Assembly (NCBI GenBank): GCA_013397865.1
Contig: VZTI01001716.1
Span: forward strand, 434,001 to 498,000
Reading direction: 5' to 3'
DNA length: 64,000 nucleotides
Source of the DNA: Struthidea cinerea
Taxonomy: Eukaryota > Chordata > Aves > Passeriformes > Corcoracidae
The notes beneath the pieces were generated by a model. The model had not been told where the DNA came from, made no database searches, and worked only from the letters and a program-made list of their open reading frames with translations. A program made the translations under genes and the position numbers. Positions 38,941 through 50,600 of the stretch are shown here, piece after piece; within the stretch, counting starts at the first letter, position 1; each line of letters starts with the position of its first letter.

Positions 38941-39690
38941 TCAGAAGGTTCAAGATAACAGCAGATTTGATTGGAATGTGCCAGATTGGATTTATGGCTG
39001 TTATTGCTGTTTATCTATTAATTGGCAGACTCCTGTGCTTGCAATGGGGCTTGCTTGCCTCACTGTAAATTAGAGTCTAGTGCTTGTTAGTGGCTGCTTT
39101 TTGTGTAGTGCTGTACTGCTTATGACCTTACTGTATGGTGTCTGGGAAAATGTTCATCCCAGCAGTGCCCATGCACTGGCAGACCATCAAGGCATCGCTG
39201 CAGTTTCTGTGCTGCTGTACTGGACAGGCTGAAACTCCAGTGAGAGCTCAAGTCAAAGGGACTGTGACCTATGGCTAAGTCCACATGGGAGCAGGACATC
39301 TCGAAGAGTCTGGCTGTGGACAAGCCCATACCAGACCAGGTACCTCTCGAAGCATCTGTGCCCATGGCTATGTCTGTGCCACAGAAGGTGCCCCTGAAGG
39401 GACTGTGGTCCAAGGGGAAGTCTGTGGTGGAGAACATACACCTTGGAGCATCTGTAGCTGTGCATGAGGACATGCTGGAGCACATCAGAGAGTGTGGCTA
39501 TAGATAAGCCCATGACAGAGCAGGCACAACCCTGGAGGGACTCCAGCTATGGGCCAGTCATGTTGGAGCAGGTTTATTTCTGAAGGGATTGTAGCCCGTG
39601 TACAAGGCCGCACTGGAACAAGATGCACCTCAAAGTGGTTGTGGCTGTGGATAAGTCGATGTCACAACAGGTATACCCCCTGTATCGACC
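38941..39690 (+). mobile_element. ERVL-type leader remnant, truncated before gag
   Basis: The sequence follows the primer-binding-site-like stretch and continues to about 39690, where similarity to an ERV leader is lost. Its second half is a degenerate tandem array (39240-39671, separate entry). No gag, pol or env similarity follows and no 3' LTR is present, so the provirus was cut off by deletion. Open frames on both strands inside it (39120-39513) come from the low-stop repeat units and are not genes. Confidence 0.75.
39240..39671 (+). repeat. Degenerate ~47-bp tandem array in ERV leader
   Basis: Nine units can be aligned on a GGAGCAGG-like core. The cores end at about 39295, 39340, 39388, 39436, 39485, 39524, 39572, 39622 and 39671, so spacings are 45, 48, 48, 49, 39, 48, 50 and 49 bp. 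A typical unit reads GAAGGGATTGTAGCCCGTG, then a spacer and CACTGGAACAAG. The units have diverged considerably. The same kind of unit occurs in the separate LTR at 43578-44679. Confidence 0.8.
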
Positions 39691-42560
39691 CTGGCTCATA
39701 GACAGACTCTGGCTGATAATGGGGAAAATACTATTACCTATGTTCTACACATGCACACACTGAGAGTTCAAATTACTTCATGAACCTCCTAGCCAGCTTC
39801 AATTTAAAGTGTTCACCTAAAAACTTCATTTAGCCTCAGCAGCTGCTTCAATCACTGAGAGTCTTTTGCTGGCTTGGAGCTGGTCAAGCGAGAAAGCAAG
39901 CACAAGGAGTTTGCAAAAGCTTCTTTCCTTTTTTTTTTAAGCCTTTACTTTTGTGTGAGTAAAGGCAGTTGCATTTATATTCCTTGAAATAAATCTTATT
40001 TGACACAGTTATTCCATCTGACTCTGCAAGGCAGACTGGTTTTTGCCAGGGATAAAAGCTGAGATCATTATAAACTGTGAGAAAAATCAATGTTACATAA
40101 AAGGAATGGTTATTTTATATATTCACACAAACACTGCACATACACATAATATGAGACCTTATCCTCTGATCACACAAACAAGGAAACAAATTGGTTACAT
40201 TCGCTGAGGATGCCTTCTAACACTACTACTAAATATTTTCTGGAGGTGGGGCTGAGAGAAAGCACCAACACAGTTTAATCAGAGTTTGCCATTTTTTCTT
40301 ATTACCATCATGTCTGATAATTCAGTTTATGGAAGCCTATGGATAATTTAAAAGATCACTGTAATGCCAGTTATGCTAATGATTTTCCCTTTAGATTTCA
40401 ACAGATCAGGGTATTTCCCCTCAGTTTTCTGTTTGTAATTCTACCTTGCACAATACTGATTTTAATTTAAAGTTATTTTTTCTTTTGTATTTAAAAAAAC
40501 AAATTCTTCTTCCAGGGAAATCATGTCTGCCTCTAGTAGTATTGTACTTAGATTTTCTTACTAACATACCAAGTCCTTCTACTTTCAATGTTTTTTATTT
40601 TTCTTACTAAATTCCACTTTAATTTGACTATGTATGACCTTCTGTTACAGCAATTCTCTGCAGAGAATCTGAAATAAACATAAAGAAATGCCATAATTTT
40701 CAAGTCTCTTGAGAAACAAAGTATGTCTACACTCATGCAGTCCTACATTAGACTGAAAATATTTCAAAATCTCAGATTTTTACTCAGTACATCACAACAT
40801 ATTTTGAAATCTCTGGTTGCATTTGACGTTGCAGATTGACTTCGTTATGTACAAACATCCCTGCTTGCTTGAAGGTTCTTCAGTCAGACAGTTCTGGCTG
40901 CTTTTTGCTTTTCCTCTGTATTATTTCAAGTACTAAGAAAAGCTCTCTGTTGCACTACAGCTTGCCGTAATTTCAAAATTCTCAAGCATCTTGTTTTTAC
41001 ACAGACTGTCTTTGTACACCAGCAGAAGGGCTGCACACTATAAGAAATCACTTCTACATTTGCCAGCTCACAGAAACTCCCTGCACAGCCTCATTTTGTC
41101 GGTGGGAAGGAACCATACACTGCTGCTTGGTGGCCAGGGGATGTCACACTAACATTTTGCTCTGCCTCCCTCCCCAGCAGTCCCTGATGATGCCTCCAGT
41201 CCAGGCTGTTGGGTGTGGGAGGGAGGGTGCCACCACATGTGCCAAGGAACGTGTCAAGCACCCTAATGGCTGGATGGGCTTTTCTGCGGCTGCCTTCTGG
41301 GGAAAAAAAAGTATCAATCTTCTAGCAAAATAGCAAGGAACTGGTAGTTAAAATGTTTCCCTCTCTTAACTGACATATCGGTTCTGTACATTGCCAAACA
41401 AAGGGAGTTCTGACTAAATATTTGTCTCCCACTCTCTCCCTCTATGAAAAATTAACATGCACAGGATCACTCTGATGAAGAACAGCGTGAAAGGGTCTAA
41501 CAATAAAAGAGTAGTATGAAGTGACAAAACATTCATTAAGGATTAAAAAAGAGAAGGGTGTCTTTACACACTGCCAAAAGTTTTATATAAACAGGCTATT
41601 CCATCTTGCCCCCACTATACAGAAGCACACAAGGTTGACACTAGAATAAATCTCAACTCTATAAAAAATTTACTGACAGCACAGACTACAAGAGAAGAGC
41701 TTGTTTACCCTCATCCTCCAGCTCCTGCCTTCCTGAAAAATTCAGCAGTTTAGTGCTGCATAAATCTGTGTAACACTTCCTGCAACATTTCCATCCAGCT
41801 AACAACTTTGGAGACACAGACACCACTGGCGCTCCAAGGAAAGGTGGGCAGTCCCTCACTTGCTGTGCTAGAGAACCCGCCCCGCAAGACACCTAGAAAA
41901 GCAGAGGAGATAGAGGGCCAAGAGGAAGGTGGTATAACGCAGCTGTATCATTTTAATTTTCTTAAATTGGGGCTGGTGGGAAAGAAGGGCAGGTCCACAG
42001 AGAAAGAGCATGCTCCACACCACCACCTGAAGGGCTTGGAGTGATAGCAGTGCCATGTTGCGTATCAGGCACCACACTGAGGCAAAGAACTTCATTCCCA
42101 GTGTGCCTTGCAGGGCCATGGCGTGCAGGCATCAGGGGAATCCCACCGTTCTTCCAATTGCCACAACCCAGATACTCTCATGCTGATTCAACTACAGCCA
42201 CAACCAGGGCTCCTCTGGGCTTCTGTTCATAGTAAGGGGATAATTCTTCAATCAAGTAAGTAACTCAGTATTAATCTCATGCCTGAAAGTTTCAGATTCC
42301 AGTCTAAGCTACCCAATGCCGCCCTGCTGTTTGCCTTCCCCTTTTTGTTGGCCTGAGGAACTTTTTCTGTGATAAAGTCTAGTGAAACCATAAGAAAGCT
42401 GGCCAACCCGAATACTGCAAGTTTTTGTGAACAAACAGGCTGTACAAACATGGTCCAGGATGCTTTAGGTTCAGTTAATCCTATCTTGAGCCAGGACGGA
42501 TAACATGACTCAGGAGACCTTGAGAAAACCTCTCTATCTGATTCTCTTGTTTGTTAAAAG
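39691..42560. other. Unique DNA, no gene recognised
   Basis: No recognisable gene or repeat. 41030-42240 is somewhat GC-richer, giving frames open on both strands (for example 41808-42044 and 41868-42119), but without family resemblance. A donor-like GTAAGT at 42254 has no convincing partner acceptor. Confidence 0.5.
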
Positions 42561-42566
42561 GTTATC
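42561..42566. repeat. Left target-site duplication of solo LTR
   Basis: GTTATC sits directly before the LTR start at 42567 and is repeated exactly at 42940-42945. Confidence 0.85.
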
Positions 42567-42939
42567 TGTAGGTGCTAAAAAGCTGGAAGGGGAGAAATTC
42601 TTCAGCCTTTTCTCAATTCTGTGAGAAGACTGTCTTTCCTATGTAAACTATTTTAAACAAGGTCACAGTTTCATAAACTTCTTGCACTCACAAGTTGTTT
42701 TGCAAGATTGTTATGGCTTTGACTTTGAAAATATTTTGTAATGGGTATCTTAAGACCTGGCCAATCCTCTCAAGGGGTGGATGGCCGAGGAACCAATTAC
42801 CTATTGCCACTCAACACACTTTTTGTGATCTATCCTATATAGTAGTCAGAAAATTATTAAAGAAAAGCTTCGGCTTCCACTGTTCATGAGCCTGGACTCT
42901 GTGTCGTTTTCTTTATGTGCCTCGGACGTAACAGCGACA
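42567..42939 (+). mobile_element. Solo LTR of class II (ERVK-like) ERV
   Basis: The 373-bp element begins TGTAGGTGCTAAAAAG and ends GGACGTAACAGCGACA, so TGT...ACA ends are intact. It is bracketed by the exact 6-bp duplication GTTATC (42561-42566 and 42940-42945). Promoter-like parts are in the usual order: AACCAATTAC at 42791 (CCAAT type), CCTATATAG at 42834-42842 (TATA type) and ATTAAA at 42856-42861 (polyadenylation type). A U5-like stretch beginning CTTCGGCTTCC with several CpGs follows. No internal retroviral sequence adjoins it, so it is a solo LTR. Clean ends and an exact duplication suggest it is among the younger insertions here. A frame open at 42695-42889 lies inside it and is not a gene. 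Confidence 0.88.
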
Positions 42940-42945
42940 GTTATC
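42940..42945. repeat. Right target-site duplication of solo LTR
   Basis: GTTATC is an exact copy of 42561-42566 and fixes the right border of the plus-strand solo LTR. Confidence 0.85.
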
Positions 42946-43577
42946 AACTGCCTTCTCCCCTTGCCTTTCCACCGTATAACACAGTATCTTCAAATCTAGT
43001 TTAAAAATAAAGTTTATGCTCTGCAAGTGGAAGAGAGAGTTGAAGCAGGCATCGTTTTATGACAAAGGAAAGTCATCCAGTGGAAAACATGCCAGTGCTG
43101 AACTAATGTCGACATGAGCCAAAAAAGAAGAATTCATCATAGATTTGTTGGCGTGCCCACCTCCACAATCCCTGGAGTCCTGCACATGTGGTCCTGTGAC
43201 ACCAGAGAGTGACATACAGAAGATTAAATTGGGCAGTGGGACAATAAACCGAACGGACAATGTCTATATGATGCCCAGCACAAACTGGCAACATTGAATT
43301 ACAGTAACATGGCATTGGGCACTGCCCACGCTCTGCTCAACACTCCCACTGAGAATTGATGAAAACAGCTCTCCCCAAGAGGTGATCTGGTAGACGATCT
43401 AAAGTGAACAATGAAGTACATGGTGGGGGAAGATAAACATGAGGAAAGGGCCCAGCCTGTGACTGGACTTCCATGCTGACTCAAGTCATGCTGGCAACAT
43501 GAGAGCCCATTTGCAGGCAGCTCCCTGCAATGTCCTTGTCATCTCCCTGGGAAGGGATGTGAAGGATTCTCTATCTT
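42946..43577. other. Unassigned DNA between two LTRs
   Basis: Somewhat GC-richer than the surroundings. It could be ordinary unique DNA or an ERV fragment too old to recognise. Short frames on both strands have no recognisable motif. Confidence 0.4.
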
Positions 43578-44679
43578 TGTATCAGGTTTCTATGGTCAGG
43601 TTTTGGCAGTGGGGGGGCTCCAGGGGTGGATTCTGTGAGAAGTTGCCAGAAGTTTCTTCCATGTCCAGCAGAGCCAGTCTCAGGCAGCTCCAAGATGGCT
43701 GTGCTGCTGGCCAAGGCTGGGCCATTTAGAAATTGTGGTAATGCCTCTGTGGTAACAAATTTAAGAATTTTGAAAAAGGTTATTGCACACGTAATTGCAG
43801 CCAGAGAAGAGTGGGGTGAGAACACATGAGATGAACAGCTCTGCAGACACCAAGGTCAGTGGAGAAGAAGGGGCAGGATGTGCTTCAGGCACTGGACCTG
43901 ATTCCCCTGCAGCCCCTGGTGCAGACCATGGTGATGCAGCTGTGCCCCTGCAGCCCATGAAGGTCCATGGGGATGCAGAGATCCACCTGCAGCCTGTGGA
44001 GGAGCCCCACACTGGAGCAGGTGGATGCCTGAGAGGAGGCTGTGAACCCGTGGGAGGCCTGTCTGGAGCAGGCTCCTGGCAGGGGATTTCCTGGTCATGT
44101 AGAGAAGAGCCCACACTGGAGCAGATTTCCTGGTAGGACTTGTGACCTGGTGGGGGACCCATGCAGGAGCAGGCTGTGCTTGAAGGACTGCACCCCATGA
44201 AGAACTGACCCTCATTGGAGCAGTCTGTGGAGGACTGTAGCCCATTGGATGGACTCACATTGAAGCAGTTCATGAAGAACTGTCTCCCGTGGGAGGGACG
44301 CCACAGTGGAGCAGGGGAACGACTCCTCCCCCTGAGCAATAGGAGAAACAATGTGTAATGAACTGACCATAAACCCCATTCCCTGTCTCCCTGCACTGCT
44401 GGAGCTGAGAAGTAGAGAGGGGTGGGGTGTAGGTGTTTTTAAGGTCTTATTTTGCCTCTCGTTATCCTGCTCTGATTTTGTTGGTAATAAATTCAATTAA
44501 TATCTCTAATTTGAGTCTGTTTTGCCTGTAACTGTATTTGGTGAGTGATCTCTTTGTGTCCTTATCTCAACTCATGAACCCTTTGTCATATTTTCTCTAT
44601 CCCCTGTCCAGCTGCAGAGGGGAGTGATAGAGAGCCTTTGGTCTTTGGTCTGGCATCCAGCCAGGGTCAACTCACTACA
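43578..44679 (+). mobile_element. Long ERVL-type LTR with internal minisatellite
   Basis: The copy runs from about TGTATCAGGTTTCTATGG to CAGGGTCAACTCACTACA. It carries landmarks of a large avian LTR that I recognise from general knowledge: GTTTTGGCAGTGGGGGGG then CTCCAG near the start; AACAAATTTAAG, a decayed TATA-like region, near 43756; CTCTGCAGACACCAAGGTCA; the GGAGCAG tandem units (44014-44314); GGTAATAAATTCAATTAATA with AATAAA at 44486-44491; and GGCATCCAGCCAGGGTCAAC before the end. The right edge is clear and the left edge is approximate. I found no convincing target duplication. Long frames on both strands (43761-44396 minus, 211 codons; 43795-44136 plus) are artefacts of stop-poor repeats. 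Confidence 0.82.
44014..44314 (+). repeat. Degenerate 45-53-bp tandem units inside LTR
   Basis: GGAGCAG-like cores start at 44014, 44065, 44118, 44166, 44217, 44262 (GAAGCAG) and 44308, so spacings are 51, 53, 48, 51, 45 and 46 bp. Units have the form GAGGACTGTAGCCCATTGG, then a short spacer and ACATTGAAGCAG. Earlier, less regular units may extend left to about 43920. The same unit type fills the ERV leader at 39240-39671. Confidence 0.82.
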
Positions 44680-47600
44680 CCCTTCCACGTGTCTCCCTAG
44701 AAAAGGATGTTCTAGGCCATGCCAAAAATACCAGCATGGCGTGTTTCCACACCACTGGCTCGATGGTTTGATCACTGCTCTGACTGTTCTGACAGGGTGA
44801 AAAAAGAGGCTGAGAAAAAAAATGTCAGTTACATTTTATCTGGAGAATTATTTGACAAAAGTTTGATGGAACAGTGTGAAGCTTTCCCTGGTATTGCACT
44901 AGGACATGCACTGAACTGGAAGGAGGCCAAAGGGCAGAAATCAGAAGGGCTATAAAAGATTCCAGTGGAAATATCTTTTAGCAAGAGACCTTTCATAGTT
45001 TATGCCCATTCTTTGAAAAACGTTTAAACATTAAAGTGTTTAAAATACCTGTCCAGAAACTAAGGTTAATTATTGTCTCACCCTTAATGTTGGACATGTC
45101 ATTCCATAAACTTTTTTAACCTTGTGTTAAGAAAGATAACACTTCCAAACAGTGAGAAATTAACCTGAGCTTTTTATATTTCTCTTTGGCCTGGCTCTGA
45201 CAGTAAGAGCTGCATCCACAAAGCAAGCTTTAGAGAACCCTAGCAAGTGCTGATATCTCCTCAGACAATCAGAGGTGTTCAGCTCCCTAATCTCTTGGCT
45301 TCTGCCTCCCACTCTGCTATGATACCCCCAAAATCTCACTGTAGGGCAAAAGAGGAAGGGTGCCAAGGCTGGTGGAGCTGAAGACCTCTGCCCCAGTGTG
45401 GGCTTAGTATCCCCACAACTGGGAGCGATACAGGGCACAGCACAGGGACATCAGCACTATCCTCGTGAGGATTTTGCAAGGATCAGAGAATTCAGTGCCT
45501 CACAACTGGAGCAGTCACAGCATCTCTCTGCCAGGAAACCAAACAGGCTTCAAATGATGCATCAAAAGAACCCCCCGGCTAAGGTTTTTAACCAAGACCA
45601 TTCACTCCTCAAAATTCAAGAAATGTTAAACATTTTTCAGCATTTAGGTCCTTTAAGAAGGGACTTACACATTATGTTGAATTAGGACCAAAGACTCACA
45701 CCTGAGATGTGCTTTTCTCAAGACAAGACTTGGATAATATACTAGACAAAGTGCATAGTTTCATCCAGAAGGTTCTATTGGTTTTAAGGTTTTTGGTCAA
45801 ACTTTGGACATAAACAGGTTAACAAGAATACAGCAAAAAGATGCTGCAAAAGTCAGAGATGTGTCTTTGAATGCCTTATTCTCTCCTGCCTTTATTTTTT
45901 TTGTCTTTTTCTCCTACTAAAAGACCCAAACAACAGTGTTAAAGGGGAAGATTTCAAAGTCTGTAAGTGTTATTAGATGAGGAGCCACAACATATCATAT
46001 GGAAACTGCAACTGAAGAGGAAAAGATTTCTATCATTAAAGACCCTGGTCTTGCCAAAAGCAAATGTAGATGAATGCAGACTGACAAGCCCTGAAACAAA
46101 GAACCAAACTGACAGACTATCAGCTAAAAGAAAGATTCTGCAGCATAAAAAGAGATTGGAAGTTATTACAGCAAAATCCTTTAAAGCCTTTAGCCAAGTA
46201 TCCAGTTGTAGTAAAGAAAGTAAACAAAAAGTTAGGTAGTATTGCTAAAGGAATATACATCAAGGCTGTTGATATCACTATAATGACACAGCAGCTAAAC
46301 TTGCAGAGGAAATACATAGTACACTTCAGTGTACACACACTAGAGGAAAATACAACCTCCTTTTTGACAGGTTGAGCAAAAGAGCTACAAAATACTAACA
46401 GCAAATGCAAGGTTTGAATCAAGCTCGTAGTCAGAGGCAGTATCTATGGTCTTTCCATCAGTCAATCTGATTTTTTAGATGAAGCATTATTTCAATCATT
46501 ACTAATAGTTTTAATTTAAATTTTGGAGAAGTACATCTTACCACCACCATCAAAGACTGATAAAGTAGAAATCTGATATTGAGCATACCCAAGAACTCTG
46601 TGTCAGAGTCATAATTGCTTCTGTAGGACAGATTGGCTACAAGTGAGTTTTCCCTTCTACTAAATGGTATCTTTTGTAACAATTGCTGTCCTTCTTGATA
46701 CTCTTCTCCATCATTTTCCCACAAATACTGAAAAATAAGGAAGAGATGCTTTCCTTCTCTTCAATTACAAGGTGCTTTCCAGCCTTATTTAATAAGGGCA
46801 AACAGAAAGTCACTGAAATTGCTGAATTTTCTCTTATTGCCTTTGTTAAACTCCCTACAGGTCACTGAAGGTGTAATTAATTATGACCAGGACTGCATAC
46901 ACCTGGGATATATCTCTTAAAAATAATATTACTGATATGCGAGTCACACTGTTGCCTAATTTGATATAGTTTAACATTAAAGCACTTCCCTTTCCTGCAG
47001 AATAAGAAATTCTGTGCTGAATGTTCTTAGATCATGGGATTTATAGGTTTCATGTTTACCATGTACAACTGTGTTTGTCTAACTGTTGTGGTTAAGGAAT
47101 GGTATTGTCCATTCTAATGGTCCCACTAGAAAAAATCCACACCACTACTTGCTTCTTGTCCTCCTCCAGCTGGAAGCACAAAAGGCAAAGATCACAGGCC
47201 CAGATGAGAGCGATTTAGTGGAAACAGCGATGGAACACCTTTCTTCTCATAAGTGAGAGAGTCCCTTTCCCCCACCCCTGGCAATGACACCAGTGACATG
47301 GTATCGAGTAACATTATTAGGGTCTCGGCCATGCCCACACGGCTTCAGGCTCACTCACATCTACTTCAAAATATTAACCCTGTCCTTGGCTGAAACAAGG
47401 ACACTAACTTAATTTAGAAGGGGGAAAAAAAAGATGTTTCTGAGTGGGTTTTGGTTTATTCCATTTTGTTTTGTTTTGGGTCTTTTTGCAATACAATGAA
47501 AATAACCCCATTCCTGAAAATCTTTTCGTAGAACTGAATAGTAACATATTTATCACAAGTGAGACCACTTAATATATTAGCTGTTATTTTGGTTAAAATT

Positions 47601-50600
47601 TACCTGTTTATCTGTTTCTTGTCAGAGACACAAAGTTAAAAAAAAAGTCAATCCAAAAGTCATTCATTTAAAGAAATTTAAACAAATACATATTCATAAA
47701 GAGCTACAGGTTTTGATCAGGCATTCCTCCCCAAATACAATTACCTCTGATATCATCAGTAGAAGAAAATCTCTAACAGTGGATTCCCTCACTGAAAATG
47801 GAACTTCTTCACCAGTTTCCAAAGGCTCATGCAAGAAAACTGCTACAGAAAATACACAGCAGCTAATTTCAGAAGTTGGCAAAACACAGAAGGAAGAAAA
47901 AAAGTAGATCTCATTTTTTCTCTCAAATGTTTTTAAACAGCATCATGAAGCTAACTGAAACAAGAAGGAAAATGAAATCCAGGGAAAAAGAAGCAGCAAC
48001 ATCCATATAGTGGAAGACTACACAAGGAAAAAAACACAAGAAGAAACTAATATAGGAAATTAGTATGATGACAGTTTAAAAGCCCAGTAGCAGTAGCTTT
48101 CCTGTTCTTTTAAAATATTGATGACTTTTAATATGAAATATATTTCTCTTGGTTGTCTGGTTGGTTGGCAACATTGCATGATGCAACCTTTCTGTTTTGA
48201 ACTTTGCTATCTGCAGGCCACCTTAGCCTAGTAATCACTCTGAGTTTGATATCAAATTTCCTCTGCCAGGTCTTCCGTTGGGATAAGAACTGGAGTGGTG
48301 TATACCTGCTGGGAAGCCAGTCATTTAAATCATTGTTTACTCTGCTTGTAACACAAGAGGTGATTTTGTCTTTCCGAGCATCCTGGAGGCCCTTCTCAAG
48401 ACCTGACCTGGCTGCTGTGCAGAGGAAGCCTGCAGTGTCCCGTCAGCAGAGCTGGTGTGACACGGACAGGTGCCAGGGGCTTGCCTGCCTGACCCGATGG
48501 CAGATGCTCGCTGCAGAGAGCACCTCCAAGGCAGCACCATATGCCAGAAAGGGAGAAAGACCAACTGCATGCTGCGGAGGGCTGCTCCCCAGCCTGCTGC
48601 CATCCACCCACGGAGGCATTCAGAAAAGCCAGGCTTTAGTTTTGCACACACTGTAAACACGCTACACCTTCAAGTCTAATAAGAACAGAGAGCATGCCAG
48701 AGAAACAAGCATCAGGAGCTCCACCTTATCCATACAGCACTGAATTCTGTGCCTGTGTCTCCCCGAAGATTCGTGTGAACTGCTGGTGACTGGGGAGGAC
48801 TCCATGAAAGCTCAGCGTGACTGAAAAATAAGCTGTTCATTGCCACTTTTCTGTACAGAAAGCTGTTTCTAAATACATTAACTAATACGAACTCTGGGGC
48901 AGGTACCTTATTTTGTTGTGGATTCATACAATTCCCAAGAAAATAGGGGCTGGTCTCCGACTGCAGCAGCGTAGCGCTGCCACAGCAACAACATGAGAAC
49001 AATGTAAACGGCAGTCACAGCACTGAGTTCCTGCAATACATCTGCCCATGATTCAAACAGGAACTCAGCAGATTCTCAAACAAAGCCTGCCATGAAAAAG
49101 CAATTTAAACACCAAACCAGCTGAAGTATAAAATTCTTTCTCGCAAAAATTTTTAAGAAAACAAAGCTGTAAGGAAGTGTCAAATTCATTATTATAAAAA
49201 TACAAAACATTTCTCCATTTTTATTTTATGAAGAGTTTTTCAAACTAAACCAGCAGCCTGCTTTGCTGTGTTCAGAACTGCTTTCCTATCCCAATCTAAG
49301 TGAATAATGCCTTTCACACAACAGCAAGATAAAACAGTTCATGCAGACTTTCTTGGTACTTCACAAAACAAAGCATCCTAAGAACACAAACAATTAACAG
49401 CTGCTAATTCTTGTTATTTTTTTTCTGTAAGAAATGGGACGCATAATAATTTGGCTAAATGGTTGAATACATTACACATGACTTCCTCCCCGGATTTTTA
49501 AGAAGTAGATGAGTAAGCACGAGTATCACTGCCTCACTCAGGCTAAAAGTCATGTCTTCTCATGTTCCTGGTCATACAGGTAACTTCCCCTTCCTTTTCA
49601 GTATTTCCTGCAAAAATACTCTTTGTCAAGCAGATATGTGTTTGATTAAAATCAAATCCTTAGTGGAGACAAGATGTAAAATATCATGGAAAACAGCAAC
49701 TGAAGACATTCCTCAGTTTCCAGTGTTTTGTCAGCATATGCACTGAGCTTACTCACTTACAAAGACTTGCATTATTCAAACACGCCTACAAGCTACAGGG
49801 TGGAAAAAAAAAATCCTAAATTATAGTTTAATTAACTGCTAAGCTGTATTCCTGGGGCCATCTGCCCTTCACTCAGAAGCCACCATTGGCACCCTCCCAC
49901 ATGACTAACAGCCATTAAAGGTCCTCTCGCCTTCAGCATCCCCTGGCACAGAGCAAATACTTAATCTCATATAACAATACCATCTAGTGGTAAAATATAT
50001 TCATTACACTGGGAATCTCGTATTTTCCTACAGCAGTTTCGGATACACACAAGAGCAGAAAACGTCTCCTTACACAAATAACTCTGCCCAGCAACAGAAA
50101 GAATTCATAACTATTCATTTCATCTAAACATATTCTTAGCTTTAAGCACATTGCTCCATGCAGAGCAGATGAGCTTGTTCTCCTCCAAAGGATATTAATG
50201 TATCAATGCCATAAACCATCACCTAAGGAGCAAAGACACCGAACCAGGCCAGGAGTCATTGCAAGGCACAGCAGTACCAGTTACAAGTGTGCTGGCCACA
50301 CGTGTGGAGCAACACGTGTGTCCACAGCTCCTCTGTGACATGTAAAGACACAAGAAATGTAAATTTCTCCTGTTCTGAGCAGAGTAAATAGAGAAAAAAA
50401 ATGCTTACTCCTCTCTACATAAAGACAGAAATTGTATTCAGCTGGCATCCTGAACCAACTTCCCCTGTATGACTCCACTTATCCATGATAGCTAAAAAAG
50501 AGTGAAAACTGAACATAAAGGCAAATTGTTACATTTAGTTGCAAAATCTTTAGGAGAATGTGAATGGTTTGAGAGAGCAGAAAAAACCTGGAGAGTCAAC

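Noticed and set aside
43761..44396. 211-codon minus-strand open frame, longest in the window
   Set aside because: Covers the ~50-bp minisatellite of an LTR on the opposite strand. The units are stop-poor in several phases, so it is not a gene.
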